DNA from: Niabella aurantiaca DSM 17617
GTDB taxonomy: Bacteria > Bacteroidota > Bacteroidia > Chitinophagales > Chitinophagaceae
DNA length: 64,000 nucleotides
Direction of reading: 5' to 3'
Assembly (NCBI RefSeq): GCF_000374125.1
Contig: NZ_KB893646.1
Coordinates: 1-64,000, forward strand
Shown here piece after piece: positions 17,357 to 28,272 of this stretch; the stretch's first letter is position 1, and the number at the start of each line of letters is the position of its first letter. The notes beneath the pieces are model-generated. The model was not told the origin of the DNA, searched no databases, and saw nothing but the letters and a program-made list of their open reading frames with translations. The translations under genes were made by a program, and so were the position numbers.

Positions 17357-19975
17357 CTATTCTTTATCGGCCAGCTCGCTCACCATTTCTGCCACCAGGG
17401 CCGACCAGCCGGTTTGATGGCTGGCACCCAATCCACGACCCGAATCTCCATTGAAATACTCATAAAACAGGATCAGATCCTGGTTTTCCGGCTGGTTAAA
17501 AAACCAGTTGTATTCCCCGTAAATGGGGCGGCTGCCGCCGGCATCTTTTTGAAACAGGCTGATCACCCTTTTAGAGAGCTCGGTAGAAATGTTGAACAGG
17601 TTCATTTCGTTACCGGAGCCCGTCGGGTATTCCATCAGGAAGGAATCATGATAAAATTTACCCAATCTTCTGATCGACTGGATGATGATAAAATTAATGG
17701 GGATCCATACCGGCCCTCGCCAATTGGAGTTGCCGCCAAACATATCCGATGTCGAATCACCCGGATCATACCGGATGGAATGCACTTCTCCATTAATGGT
17801 AACCGAGTAAGGATTGGCTTCGTGGTACTTTGACAACGCCCGGATGCCCCCATCGGATAAAAATTCGCTTTCATCCAGCAAACGGGTCAGCAGGGCCTTC
17901 AGCCGGTCGCGCTGCACCAGCGACATGAGCATTTCCTCCCCGTCTCCTTTTTCTTCATTCGGCCAGAACAGGTCATTCTTTAACCGGTAATTTTTGAACC
18001 AGTCGAACCGTTTTTTGAAGTCGGGCAACCGATCAAAAATATCCCGGCTCATGATATTCACCGCATACAGGGAGGTCAGCCCCACAATGGAGCGGATCTT
18101 CAACGGCTGGGGCGGGGCATCCCGCATACACAGCACATCATAAAAGAACTGGTCCTCCTCGTTCCAGAGCACATGATCATTCAGCGCTTCAGCGATCAGC
18201 ACAAAATGCTCAAAGAATTTGGTCACCATATCCTCAAAGGAAGGGTCCACCGCGGCGATCTCCAATGCAATATCCATCATATTCAGGGCATAAATACCCA
18301 TCCAGCTGGTTCCATCGGCCTGTTCCAGCTGGATCTCTCCTTTATCATGATAGCTGCGGTTAAAGACCCCGATATTATCCAGCCCCAGGAACCCGCCTTC
18401 AAAAATATTATCTCCCTTCAGGTCCTTCCGGTTGATCCACCAGGTAAAATTGATGGTGAGCTTGTTAAATACCTTTTTCAGGAAATCAATATCGCCCTTT
18501 CCGCTCATCTTTTTTTCAACTTCGTAGATCTCCATTGCGGCCCAGGCCTGCACCGGAGGATTTACGTCGCTGAAATTCCACTCGTAGGAAGGCAGCTGCC
18601 CGTCCGGTTTCATGAACCACTCCCGCATCAGGAGGAGCAGCTGGTTCTTTGCAAAAACCGGGTCTACCACGGCCATGGAAATACACTGGAAGGACTGATC
18701 CCAGGCGGCGTACCAGGGATATTCCCATTTATCGGGCATAGAAATAATGTCCTGGTTCTTCAGGTGCGTCCATTCACTGTTACGCCCGGTCAGCCGCGAA
18801 GGAACGATGGGGGTAATGCCGTCCGATACACTCAGCCAGCGCTCTACATCATAATGATAGTACTGCTTGCTCCATAGCAACCCTGCAAGGGCCTGCCGCT
18901 GCACACGCGCCATATTGGGATCAATACCCTTTCGAAAAATGGTCTTATAAAATGCATCTGCCTCCTTTTTCCGTTTTTCAAACAGCTGCAAAAAATGATC
19001 GTCAAAGGGGTTTTCTGACGGCTGGTTGGTAAGCCTGCAGTAGATCGAGACCGTTTCTCCTGCATTTACACTGCGTTTATATACCGGCGCAAAACGGGTA
19101 CCATGCTTCCGGTTGCGCAATGCTTCGGTATTTTCCCCCTCGATGACCGCGTCATGAAAAGCATCCTTTACAAAAATGCTGGCATTGGGACGGTCAAAAA
19201 GTTTTTCAAAATTGGTCTCATTATCGGTAAACAGCGCATCATCCGCACCCTGGAAATAAAAATAATAGTCCCCGATGCGATGGTGCCGCGCCAGCACGGC
19301 ATGATCATTTACCAGTGAGATATCCGGAACCGCCGGGTTGGATCCGTGCGACCAGCGGTTATAAAACCAGAGCAGGGGCAGCACGGTTACCGGTGCCGGC
19401 TCCTGGTAAAGATTGGTGATATTGATCCGGATCGCTATATCAGTGCTGCTTTCCTTTGCATAGGTAATATGCACATTAAAATATTGGCGGTTGTTGAAGA
19501 TGCCGGTATCCAGCAGCTCATACTCCGTCTCGTTTTTACCACGGGTACGGTTCTGCTCCCGGAGCTGATCATAAGGGAATGCCTGCTGCGGGTATTTATA
19601 CAGGTATTCCATATAATAATGAGTGGGTAAATTATCCAGGTAGAAATACAGCTCCTTTACGTCTTCCCCGTGATTGCCTTCATGATTTCCCAGGCCAAAC
19701 AGCCGCTCTTTTAAGATCTTATCCTTTCCATTCCACAAGGCTACCGAAAAACAGAGATTCTGAAAATAATCGGAAATGCCCGCAAGCCCATCCTCACCCC
19801 AGAGATAGGCCCGGCTATGGGCATGATCAAACGGAAAATAATTCCAGGTATCGCCGTTCTGGCTATAATCTTCCCGTACGGTACCCCACTGGCGTTCACT
19901 GATATAAGGTCCCCACTGCTCCAGCGGGATTGGTTTTTTTGCGTTTGCTGCAAGACGTTTATGCTCTTCTGTCAT
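17357..19975 (-). CDS. GH63-like glucosidase (MGH1-type alpha/alpha barrel)
   Basis: An 872-residue enzyme without signal peptide, so probably cytoplasmic. The opening QWGPYISERQWGTVREDYS and DHAHSRAYLWGEDG are typical of bacterial 'glucosidase' proteins of GH63/MGH1. The C-terminal half is an (alpha/alpha)6 barrel with WEYPWYAAWDQSFQ, in which D426 is the likely catalytic acid by analogy with E. coli YgjK, and GGNSNWRGPVWIPIN plus YGEYNWFFNQPENQD near the end. Members hydrolyse alpha-glucosides or glucosyl-/mannosylglycerate; the substrate here is not evident. The start is ATG 19975 (TTG 19978 precedes it). The 5' side carries the terminator of the amidase gene, so it has its own promoter. 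Confidence 0.85.
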   Translation of the reverse strand: MTEEHKRLAANAKKPIPLEQWGPYISERQWGTVREDYSQNGDTWNYFPFDHAHSRAYLWGEDGLAGISDYFQNLCFSVALWNGKDKILKERLFGLGNHEGNHGEDVKELYFYLDNLPTHYYMEYLYKYPQQAFPYDQLREQNRTRGKNETEYELLDTGIFNNRQYFNVHITYAKESSTDIAIRINITNLYQEPAPVTVLPLLWFYNRWSHGSNPAVPDISLVNDHAVLARHHRIGDYYFYFQGADDALFTDNETNFEKLFDRPNASIFVKDAFHDAVIEGENTEALRNRKHGTRFAPVYKRSVNAGETVSIYCRLTNQPSENPFDDHFLQLFEKRKKEADAFYKTIFRKGIDPNMARVQRQALAGLLWSKQYYHYDVERWLSVSDGITPIVPSRLTGRNSEWTHLKNQDIISMPDKWEYPWYAAWDQSFQCISMAVVDPVFAKNQLLLLMREWFMKPDGQLPSYEWNFSDVNPPVQAWAAMEIYEVEKKMSGKGDIDFLKKVFNKLTINFTWWINRKDLKGDNIFEGGFLGLDNIGVFNRSYHDKGEIQLEQADGTSWMGIYALNMMDIALEIAAVDPSFEDMVTKFFEHFVLIAEALNDHVLWNEEDQFFYDVLCMRDAPPQPLKIRSIVGLTSLYAVNIMSRDIFDRLPDFKKRFDWFKNYRLKNDLFWPNEEKGDGEEMLMSLVQRDRLKALLTRLLDESEFLSDGGIRALSKYHEANPYSVTINGEVHSIRYDPGDSTSDMFGGNSNWRGPVWIPINFIIIQSIRRLGKFYHDSFLMEYPTGSGNEMNLFNISTELSKRVISLFQKDAGGSRPIYGEYNWFFNQPENQDLILFYEYFNGDSGRGLGASHQTGWSALVAEMVSELADKE

Positions 19976-19995
19976 CAATGGTCACTTTAAATAAA

Positions 19996-20022
19996 AGCCT
20001 CCATACTTGTAATATGGAGGCT
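19996..20022 (-). terminator. Intrinsic terminator after the amidase gene
   Basis: Perfect 10-bp stem AGCCTCCATA / TATGGAGGCT with a 7-nt loop; on the minus strand it is followed by TTTTATTT. It separates the amidase gene from the GH63 gene. Confidence 0.75.
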
Positions 20023-20065
20023 GCAAAAATATCCTTTTTAAAATTAACGGGTCGCCGGGAGCTAC

Positions 20066-21136
20066 TCAGTAGTTCCGGTACACATTGTACAAAACTTTTT
20101 TATCATAATCGGTCAACATCGGTGTGTTATCGTTCTGAATATAATGCAGTTTGAACGCCTGGATGGCCGTTGCCTGGTTGCGGGTATCATACCCGATAAC
20201 GCGCAGCGCGAGAATGGCATTAAAATCTGCGGGCGGTTCCGCCAGGTTTGAAGAATCGTACCAATACCCGAAACCTGCATCTGCAAGCCGCTTCCAGGGA
20301 AAGTATTTGCTGGGGTCATTCTTCCGGCTGGGGGCGATGTCTGAATGTCCTATAAAATTAGCCTGCGGAATACCGAACTTGTCCTTCAGATAGTCCAGCA
20401 GTTTGATCAGGGAGTTCATCTGCGCGTCGGAAAAGGGTTCTGTGCCGTTATTGTCGATCTCGATACCAATGCTGCAGGAGTTCATATCGGTGATCGCGCC
20501 CCATTTGCTTCTTCCTGCATGCCAGGCGCGCATATATTCGTTCAGCATTTGATAGGTAACACCATCTCTGCCTACTACATAATGTGCACTCACACTGGTG
20601 CGTGAAATAGAGAAGGTAAACAGGGTTTGCTCTGCGCTGGTTTGCGCCGTATGATGCAGGATCACAAAGTTGGGTTTCCGGGCATCAAAATTCACGGTAG
20701 TGTACCAGGCCGAATTAACAGCCGGGTTCTTTGGATCGGGCACCACCGCCATTTCCTTAAAGAGGTTCTCTGTTGTTTTGTAGTAACTGGGTTTAGCGGC
20801 AACGCGCTGGATGCTGTCTGTAATATTTTTATAGTACGCCGGAGAACGATAGGTTGCAGGAGCAGTGGCGGTGTTCTCCGTTTCAGGCTCATCCCTTCGC
20901 TCTATTTTTGTATTTACGGTCGGCCGTACCTCCCGCGGTTTTCTTTTTGTGATCTGCTCCGGTCTTGTAAACGTGGTTTGATCGGGGTGCTTACCGGCAT
21001 CCGGGTTTGCCGGTCTCTGGTTAGCGGGTGGCGATGTTCGGGACAGTACATTCCTTCGGGCAGGTTGCGAAGTGCCACATGCATACAGCACCACCATCAA
21101 CAACGCCATTCTAAATAATGCTTTGCTGCTCAACAT
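20066..21136 (-). CDS. N-acetylmuramoyl-L-alanine amidase (Amidase_2/AmpD-like), lipoprotein
   Basis: A 356-residue lipoprotein with lipobox LYAC (Cys20) followed by a long Pro/Thr/Arg-rich linker (about 21-130). The amidase_2 domain spans about 150-300. Expected zinc ligands are in VILHHTAQ (H161 or H162), GHSDIAPSRKNDPS (H264 and D274); WHAG at 205-208 is the conserved substrate-side motif. It cleaves the bond between MurNAc and L-Ala of peptidoglycan, probably in the periplasm for cell-wall recycling or separation. The C-terminal 50 residues (ILALRVIGYDTRNQATAIQAF) resemble a small peptidoglycan-binding-like helix bundle found in AmiD. It is a single gene with its own terminator. Confidence 0.9.
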   Translation of the reverse strand: MLSSKALFRMALLMVVLYACGTSQPARRNVLSRTSPPANQRPANPDAGKHPDQTTFTRPEQITKRKPREVRPTVNTKIERRDEPETENTATAPATYRSPAYYKNITDSIQRVAAKPSYYKTTENLFKEMAVVPDPKNPAVNSAWYTTVNFDARKPNFVILHHTAQTSAEQTLFTFSISRTSVSAHYVVGRDGVTYQMLNEYMRAWHAGRSKWGAITDMNSCSIGIEIDNNGTEPFSDAQMNSLIKLLDYLKDKFGIPQANFIGHSDIAPSRKNDPSKYFPWKRLADAGFGYWYDSSNLAEPPADFNAILALRVIGYDTRNQATAIQAFKLHYIQNDNTPMLTDYDKKVLYNVYRNY

Positions 21137-21298
21137 TTCTGATCTTTTCGTTCAATGAATCTGTATAAATAATGCCGTTTCCTCATGTGAAAGTAACGAA
21201 AATCCTCGTAAAACGGCTGCTCCTTCTCAAAATTGTGCATTCGAACAAATTATTTTATGATTTTGTTAATGCAGTATTATCTTTAGAAAAAAAAGTTT

Positions 21299-22717
<1,419 letters not shown>

Positions 22718-22722
22718 TGTTT

Positions 22723-22962
22723 GTGCCATGAAGGCTCATTATACCCCGGGCCCATGGCCCTCTGTTGTTCTTTTGGACTTATAAACAGGTTGAAACCCGT
22801 TCTTGCCGGATCTTTCGGGGCCATGCCTCTTTTGCCAAAATGATGGTTGAACCCCGCTTTTTACAGATGACAGCTACAGCGAAGCCCCAAGTAGAGACGA
22901 TAAAAAGCTGGTACCTTTTAATGGTTATACGGATGCTCCCGGATCGTTTTTAAACAGCTTCT
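22723..22962. repeat. Hairpin-chain repeat element, copy 3 (left third missing)
   Basis: Starts at GTGCCAT, so the first two hairpins and the left terminus are gone; the right end TTTTTAAACAGCTTCT is intact at 22962. The fourth hairpin reads GGGCC-CAT-GGCCC, fully paired, where copy 2 has GAGCC/GGCTC and copy 1 has GGGCC/GGCTC. It lies between gnd and zwf. The 22963-23079 remainder holds the filler-like CTTTGTGACTTTGGGTC tract and nothing else I can name. Confidence 0.8.
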
Positions 22963-23079
22963 AAGACCTATCCCCTCCTTTGTGACTTTGGGTCTTTGTG
23001 GCTCTGTATTCCTTTTAAACATTCCTTTGCGTAACTTAGTGCCTTCGCGTATTGTGGCGTAAAAAATTAAATCGTTCAT

Positions 23080-24618
23080 ATGAGTTTTAAACAAACACCT
23101 GCCAATATTGTGATCTTTGGCGGTTTTGGAGATCTTTCCTGGAGAAAACTGATCCCTGCATTTTACAACCTGTTTATTTACGGCTATATGCCGGAGGAGT
23201 TTGCGATCTATGCCGTGCATTACCAGGGCATGCCGGAAGATTCCTTTGAAAAGCACATGCTGGAAGGTGTCAATAATTTTTCAAGAAGCGGCAAGGCCAA
23301 TCCCGAACAATGGAATGCGTTTATTAAAAAGCTCTATTTTTTCCAAGGCGATTTTACGCTGGATGATACCTATACCCGGTTGAAGACGATCCTGAATAAA
23401 AACGATAAGGACTGGAAAAAGCGCGCCACACGCCTGTTCTATTATTCCGTGGCACCGATGTTCATTGATCCTATTTCCAAATCCATCTCTAAATACAAAC
23501 TGGCTCCGCAGCCCAACAAAGATCGTATTGTGGTGGAGAAACCTTTTGGAACGGATCTCACATCTGCAAAGGCGCTGAACAAACTGCTCAAAGATAATTT
23601 TGAAGAAACCCAGATTTACCGCATCGACCATTACCTGGGTAAGGAAGTGGTGCAAAACCTGTTGGCCTTCCGCTTTGCCAATTATATTTTTGAACCTTTA
23701 TGGAACCGCAATTTCATCGAAAACATACAGATCACGGTAACTGAACAGGTAAGCGTGGGCACCCGCGGCAGCTATTATGATAAGAGCGGCGCCTTGCGCG
23801 ATATGATCCAAAACCACCTGATGCAACTGCTTTCCGTGGTAGGCATGGATTGTCCCAAAGGCAACGACGCAGAAGCCATCCGCAATGAAAAAGTAAAAGT
23901 ATTGAAAAACGTGCGGCCTTTTACCGCCGCCACAGTGGCATCGGATGTGGTGCGGGCGCAATATACCGCGGGTGAGATCGACGGAAAAAAACAACAGGGT
24001 TACCTGCAGGAGACGGCTATTGCCCGGAACTCAGCAACGGAAACCTATGTGGCAGCCAAACTTTATATTGACAATGACCGCTGGAAGGGCGTTCCGTTTT
24101 ACCTGCGCACAGGCAAATGTTTACAGAAGCAGTCATCCCTTATTGTGATCACCTTTAAAGATTCGCCCTTTAAAATATTTAAAGACGATGTTACCCCCAA
24201 CCAGCTCATCATCAGCATACAGCCGGAGCAGGAGATCACCTTGCTGTTTGAAGGAAAAGTGCCCGGACCGGTGATGAAGCTGAAGCCGGTGGAAATGGAC
24301 TTTACCTATTACGAATCCTTTACGGAACAACCACCGGAAGCGTATGAAACACTTTTACTGGATGCACTGGAAGGGGATGCTACCCAGTTTATGCGGGCCG
24401 ACCAGGTAGAAACTGCCTGGAACCTCGTAATGCCCATTTTACAGGAATGGGAAAAGAACGGGAAAACCGGGCTGGAAAAATACCCTGCAGGAAGCTGGGG
24501 ACCTAAAAAGGCAGAACAGCTGATCAAAAAAGACGGCTTTCACTGGGTGCTGCTGCCGCCACCGAATGGCAGAGACCGCTATATTTGCAAAGAACGCAGA
24601 AAAGAAATTAAATCATGA
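23080..24618 (+). CDS. zwf: Glucose-6-phosphate 1-dehydrogenase
   Basis: A 512-residue cytoplasmic enzyme, first step of the oxidative pentose-phosphate path: glucose 6-phosphate to 6-phosphoglucono-lactone with NADP+. The coenzyme motif is [10 protein letters not shown] (residues 11-20; G-A-S-G-D-L in most members). The substrate and catalytic motif RIDHYLGKE is intact. Length is typical. Its last four bases overlap the pgl start (ATGA), which indicates translational coupling. Together with gnd upstream this gives the complete NADPH-forming branch. Confidence 0.95.
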   Translation: MSFKQTPANIVIFGGFGDLSWRKLIPAFYNLFIYGYMPEEFAIYAVHYQGMPEDSFEKHMLEGVNNFSRSGKANPEQWNAFIKKLYFFQGDFTLDDTYTRLKTILNKNDKDWKKRATRLFYYSVAPMFIDPISKSISKYKLAPQPNKDRIVVEKPFGTDLTSAKALNKLLKDNFEETQIYRIDHYLGKEVVQNLLAFRFANYIFEPLWNRNFIENIQITVTEQVSVGTRGSYYDKSGALRDMIQNHLMQLLSVVGMDCPKGNDAEAIRNEKVKVLKNVRPFTAATVASDVVRAQYTAGEIDGKKQQGYLQETAIARNSATETYVAAKLYIDNDRWKGVPFYLRTGKCLQKQSSLIVITFKDSPFKIFKDDVTPNQLIISIQPEQEITLLFEGKVPGPVMKLKPVEMDFTYYESFTEQPPEAYETLLLDALEGDATQFMRADQVETAWNLVMPILQEWEKNGKTGLEKYPAGSWGPKKAEQLIKKDGFHWVLLPPPNGRDRYICKERRKEIKS

Positions 24619-25337
24619 GCAACCCGATTCAACTTGTTTGGAAAGATAAAGAAGCGCTGAGCCTTGCCTCCGCTTATCATTTTGTTACCGCAGCTGCTAA
24701 AAGCATTGCAGCCAATGGCCGTTTTACCGTGGCTTTTTCCGGCGGCAGTACGCCGAAGAGATTGTTTGAACTACTGGCCACGCCCGCTTTTAACCATAAT
24801 ATCGATTGGAAAAAGGTATTTGTCTTTTGGAGCGATGAACGCTTTGTGCCACATACCAGCGATGAAAGCAATTATAAAATGAGCAGAACGGCCCTGTTGG
24901 ATCATATCAGGATCCCCAGGAAAAATATTTTTGTCACCCCCACAAAGGGCGAACCCGCAACCTGTGCAAAGGAATACGAAGCCAGTGTAAAAGCCGTCCT
25001 TGGAAGAAATGCACAGTTTGACCTGACCCTTTTGGGCATGGGCGACGACGGGCATACGGCTTCCCTGTTTCCCGGCACAATGATCTTAACCGAAACAAAA
25101 CGGTTGGTAAAGGAAGTATGGGTAGAAAGCAAGCAGACCTGGCGCATCAGCTTTACCTATACACTGATCAATAAAAGCAAAGAAGTAATGCTGCTGGTGG
25201 GCGATGCGAATAAGTATCCCATATTGAAAAAGATCTTTGCAAAGAACGCCAAACATCTTTATCCCGTACAGGGCGTGGCCCCGCAAAAAGGGCAGGCCAT
25301 CTGGATGCTGGATGAGGCGGCAGTTACGGGAAAATAA
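24615..25337 (+). CDS. pgl: 6-phosphogluconolactonase
   Basis: A 240-residue cytoplasmic hydrolase of the NagB/DevB fold that opens 6-phosphoglucono-lactone. Characteristic segments are [28 protein letters not shown] and [16 protein letters not shown]. It overlaps zwf by 4 bp and is certainly in the same operon. No clear terminator is seen in the 47 bp before the next gene. Confidence 0.95.
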   Translation: MSNPIQLVWKDKEALSLASAYHFVTAAAKSIAANGRFTVAFSGGSTPKRLFELLATPAFNHNIDWKKVFVFWSDERFVPHTSDESNYKMSRTALLDHIRIPRKNIFVTPTKGEPATCAKEYEASVKAVLGRNAQFDLTLLGMGDDGHTASLFPGTMILTETKRLVKEVWVESKQTWRISFTYTLINKSKEVMLLVGDANKYPILKKIFAKNAKHLYPVQGVAPQKGQAIWMLDEAAVTGK

Positions 25338-25384
25338 TATCGATCCTAGACGTCATTTCTTATTTCAGCAAAAAATAAGCGATA

Positions 25385-26329
25385 ATGAACCGGAAAAACC
25401 TTTTGATCTTGTTATTTCTCCAGGTCTATTTATTGACGGGAATAACACTGGTTGCCCAAAACAGCGGTGCATCAAAAAGCAACGAACAAAAACCAGCTAC
25501 AAACGAGCCTTTATATTATAGTCCGGGCGGTACTTACAGCGATTGGTACTTCCCTTCCGGCGACGATTATACCAGCCTCGAATGGACCTTTGTACCGGTT
25601 GCAGATCCGCCACCCAGCCTGGCAAAGCAAGGACTATTACACTACTACGCCTATAATTTTTCGCTGGCAAATGCAACCAGTAACATCGGGAGCGGCTATG
25701 CGGGCTTTCAGACAAATGGTATTTTTAAAAATTCGTTCCAGGGCAAAGTGATCAACTTTTCCATCTGGGGCTCCAATGGCGGAAGGTCAAAAGGAATGTT
25801 AAACGCAGTCAACGAAGAAAGCGGCGGTTATCAGATCATGTATAAATACAATTGGGTACCGGGGCAGCAATACCGGTTTGAGCTAAAGCAGGGGCCCAGC
25901 GGGGAGGATAGTCTTGGCAAATGGTGGGGGCTGTGGGTAACCAATAAAAGCACAGAAGTGAAAGACTTTATCGGCGAGCAGCGGGTGCCATCGACTATAA
26001 ATGGCAAAAGCGCTGTAAAATGGAAGGCGCATACTTCTATGTTTGGTGAAGACCTGCATTGGTGGCAGTCTTTAAATGGTCATACAAAGTATAAGGACCA
26101 GTCCAGCTTTCAGCCCTCTGCTATGGCTGCTGTGGATATTACTGCAAACGGAGGCACAGTAAAGCCGGTCAGATTTTTTAACCTGATCAATTCAGGGAAA
26201 CCTGTAACAGGAAGCAATGGCTTTAAATCTGTAAATTCCAAGGTGTCTATTTACCGGGACACTATGTTCAACGTACAACATAATTTAGGCTATTGGGCTT
26301 CCCCGGCACCCAATTACCTTAAGAAATAA
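25385..26329 (+). CDS. Secreted DUF3472-like protein
   Basis: A 314-residue protein with a signal peptide (residues 1-25, ending LVAQ). The segments YAGFQTNG, NFSIWGSNGG, and a 'Y-N-W-V-P-G-Q-Q-Y-R-F' strand followed by a G-K-W-W-G-L-W-V pattern resemble DUF3472, a beta-sandwich domain found in secreted Bacteroidota proteins. It has many aromatic residues, as in carbohydrate-binding folds. No catalytic motif is recognised. It follows pgl by 47 bp on the same strand but is functionally unrelated as far as can be seen. Confidence 0.6.
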   Translation: MNRKNLLILLFLQVYLLTGITLVAQNSGASKSNEQKPATNEPLYYSPGGTYSDWYFPSGDDYTSLEWTFVPVADPPPSLAKQGLLHYYAYNFSLANATSNIGSGYAGFQTNGIFKNSFQGKVINFSIWGSNGGRSKGMLNAVNEESGGYQIMYKYNWVPGQQYRFELKQGPSGEDSLGKWWGLWVTNKSTEVKDFIGEQRVPSTINGKSAVKWKAHTSMFGEDLHWWQSLNGHTKYKDQSSFQPSAMAAVDITANGGTVKPVRFFNLINSGKPVTGSNGFKSVNSKVSIYRDTMFNVQHNLGYWASPAPNYLKK

Positions 26330-26447
26330 GCAGCGCATAGTTGTTTTGTGTGCTGCCGGTACCACAAACAAAAGCTGCGGCCGCCGCACCCTTGCGCCGC
26401 TGCGTGAGATCGGACGAATACAACAGACAACACAAGATCTGGAGGAG

Positions 26448-26798
26448 CTAAAACCCGAACCATCCTCCTTTTTCAACTCCTACATACCAGCCATCCTCCC
26501 GCTCTTCCACCGGGTAGGTCTTTAAAAAGTAGCCTTCGCCGGTGGTATTCCGGCCCGTCTCCAAATTGAATTTGTACCGGTGCACCGGGCAAACAATGTC
26601 GCCCTGAACATTTACATAGCCCTGCGCCAGCGGAGCCGCCGCGTGGGGGCATTTGGCCGCACAGGCAAAAAGCCGGTCTTTAAACCGCGCAATGCACAAA
26701 TGCCTCCCCTTTACTTTTATCTCTGCAAGGTTCTCTTCATTAAAGTCCAGTTCATTCGGATGTACGGCAAGCAAGTGCCACTCCAGTTCTTTGCTCAT
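26448..26798 (-). CDS. Rieske-type [2Fe-2S] ferredoxin
   Basis: A 116-residue protein consisting of one Rieske domain. The cluster ligands are C50 and H52 (CPH) and C70 and H73 (CPVH), with the usual spacing. It lacks a signal peptide or membrane helix, so it is a soluble electron carrier of the BphF/NirD-small-subunit type rather than a bc1 subunit. No oxygenase or nitrite reductase lies nearby, so the partner is unknown. It stands alone on the minus strand. Confidence 0.88.
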   Translation of the reverse strand: MSKELEWHLLAVHPNELDFNEENLAEIKVKGRHLCIARFKDRLFACAAKCPHAAAPLAQGYVNVQGDIVCPVHRYKFNLETGRNTTGEGYFLKTYPVEEREDGWYVGVEKGGWFGF

Positions 26799-27274
26799 TG
26801 TTCAAATGATTTCAGCATCAAAAATCAGTAATTTTTTCTTTTCAGGGGATGTTATACTCTTTTACCTGTTGCATTATCGATCATAACAGGAGATCTTGCA
26901 ACAAAATGGTTACAAGATTGTGAGTTACAATATTTTTTGTAGCTGAACTATTTGTACCCCATGGGATGGCAGCAGTCTTGCCTGCCCGCTCGTTCTTCAG
27001 GCAGGCGTCGCACATTTCGGCATTCAATAGGGATTAGCCGGTTGCGTTAAAGGGACTGGGAGACGGGGTTTCGTTTAAAATATGCTTTCAGGAAGCATGC
27101 CAGCACTACGGTTACCGAGGTAAAGCTATGGGCCATCCGGATGACCCGGCCAGACGGGTTTAATCTTTTTACAAAGGCCATCGGTCTGGATCATTCTTTT
27201 GAACTCCGGAATTTATTCCGGAAGCCAGAACATGCTACGGAGCACAGGAGTGCCATAGGCACGGAACATGGGGC
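26799..27274. other. Hairpin-rich spacer without a recognised gene
   Basis: Several short inverted pairs occur: GCCTGCC/GGCAGGC near 26975-27005, ATGCTT/AAGCAT near 27080-27100, CCAGAC/GTCTGG near 27149-27190, CCGGAAT/ATTCCGG near 27205-27220 and AGGAGTGC/GCACTCCT near 27247-27284, the last enclosing GTGCC-ATA-GGCAC. The last hairpin has the same form as hairpin 3 of the repeat element, so this may be a decayed relative. Confidence 0.4.
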
Positions 27275-27559
27275 GTGCACTCCTATGTTGCCGAAAATGA
27301 TATTGATAAATATCTGATAAGATGGAACCTCGAGGAGGAGGAGGATAGCACAAAGGCATACCCCACAGATGAATTCGCCAGAGAGGGCTGGCAACTGCTG
27401 GATTTTATGGATAAGCTGAAACTGCCGCATTCCTTTAACGACTATGGAGCGCCCAATGGTTATGCCTATAAACTATTTACGAATCGGTTTACGCCCGCAC
27501 CTCAACCAGCATTTAATCCAAAGAATAAAAACAGGAAGCCCTGGTGGAAATTTTGGTAA
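27275..27559 (+). CDS. Hypothetical protein, possibly a gene remnant
   Basis: A 94-codon open frame that can only start with GTG at 27275; the frame stays open back to a TGA at 27200 with no ATG. The chain is acidic near the start (WNLEEEEDSTKAYPTDEF) and ends in a Lys/Trp-rich KPWWKFW tail, a type of ending seen in real small proteins. I do not recognise the family. The start region overlaps an 8-bp inverted pair, and the gene sits between hairpin DNA and repeat copy 4, so it may be the surviving 3' part of a longer gene. Confidence 0.35.
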   Translation: MHSYVAENDIDKYLIRWNLEEEEDSTKAYPTDEFAREGWQLLDFMDKLKLPHSFNDYGAPNGYAYKLFTNRFTPAPQPAFNPKNKNRKPWWKFW

Positions 27560-27638
27560 AATAAAGAAGCATCCATATTGACTGTATCCCCATCTATATA
27601 TACTTGAAAAATGAAGTCTGAACTACGTTCCGGCTCTC

Positions 27639-27992
27639 AGAAGCTGTTTAAAAATAATATTTTGGTTCCCCTTATAAGCGCCATCCGGCGCGTCGTTGTC
27701 GTTAAAGCCGCGCTTTAGCACGGCTTTAACGAAGCTGTAATTTCATAAGTGCCGTCGGCACGGATCATTATGCCCCGAGCCTATAGCTCTCTGTTGTTCT
27801 TTTGGACTTATAAACGGGTTGAAACCCGTTCTTGCCGGATCTTTCGAGGCCATGCCTCTTTTGCTAACATGATCGTTGAACCCCGCTTTTTACAGATGGC
27901 GGCTACAGCAAAGCCCAAAGTAGCGGCGATAAAAAACCCGTACCTTTTTTGTGACGATAAGGATGCTCCTGGATCGCTTTTAAACAGCTTCT
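27639..27992. repeat. Hairpin-chain repeat element, copy 4 (full length)
   Basis: 354 bp. The ends form a 19-bp inverted repeat with one mismatch: CTCTCAGAAGCTGTTTAAA at the left (from 27634) and its complement ending in TAGAG at the right. Hairpins: 27678-27691, 27700-27731 (CGTTAAAGCC/GGCTTTAACG), 27749-27761, 27777-27789, 27813-27830 and 27846-27858. It is almost identical to copy 1 in its right half (GTGACGATAAGGATGCTCC) and to copy 2 in its left half. Confidence 0.88.
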
Positions 27993-28214
27993 TAGAGAAT
28001 AAAACCAGGTAATAAGGTTATACAGGCCGGATACCTGCGATACGCTCCGCCTATTGGGCACTCGCATGCCACTCGATGATAATTTTATACCCGCACTTTG
28101 CACTATTTACCAAGTGGAGCCTCGGCAAACCGGGGCAACATAAAACAATCGTCACACCAAAAAATCATCATAAGAACTATGTTCCCCAAAGTAATGGTAA
28201 ATAACGCCACAACA

Positions 28215-28260
28215 AGACCTGTCAGGTCTGTAATGCATCGAATACAAACCTAACAGGTCT
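28215..28260. repeat. AGACCTGTCAGGTCT palindrome pair
   Basis: AGACCTG-T-CAGGTCT at 28215-28229 is a perfect palindrome around one base; a degenerate second copy (AAACCTAACAGGTCT) ends at 28260, 13 bp past the hflX stop. Short 'acctgtcaggt' repeats like this are common in Bacteroidota intergenic DNA. The 27993-28214 stretch shows nothing else. Confidence 0.5.
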
Positions 28261-28272
28261 CGCCTCTTTGTT

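Noticed and set aside
27639-27992. Classical IS element with target-site duplication
   Set aside because: No transposase inside and no direct repeats at the borders; only inverted ends extended by CTCT/AGAG.
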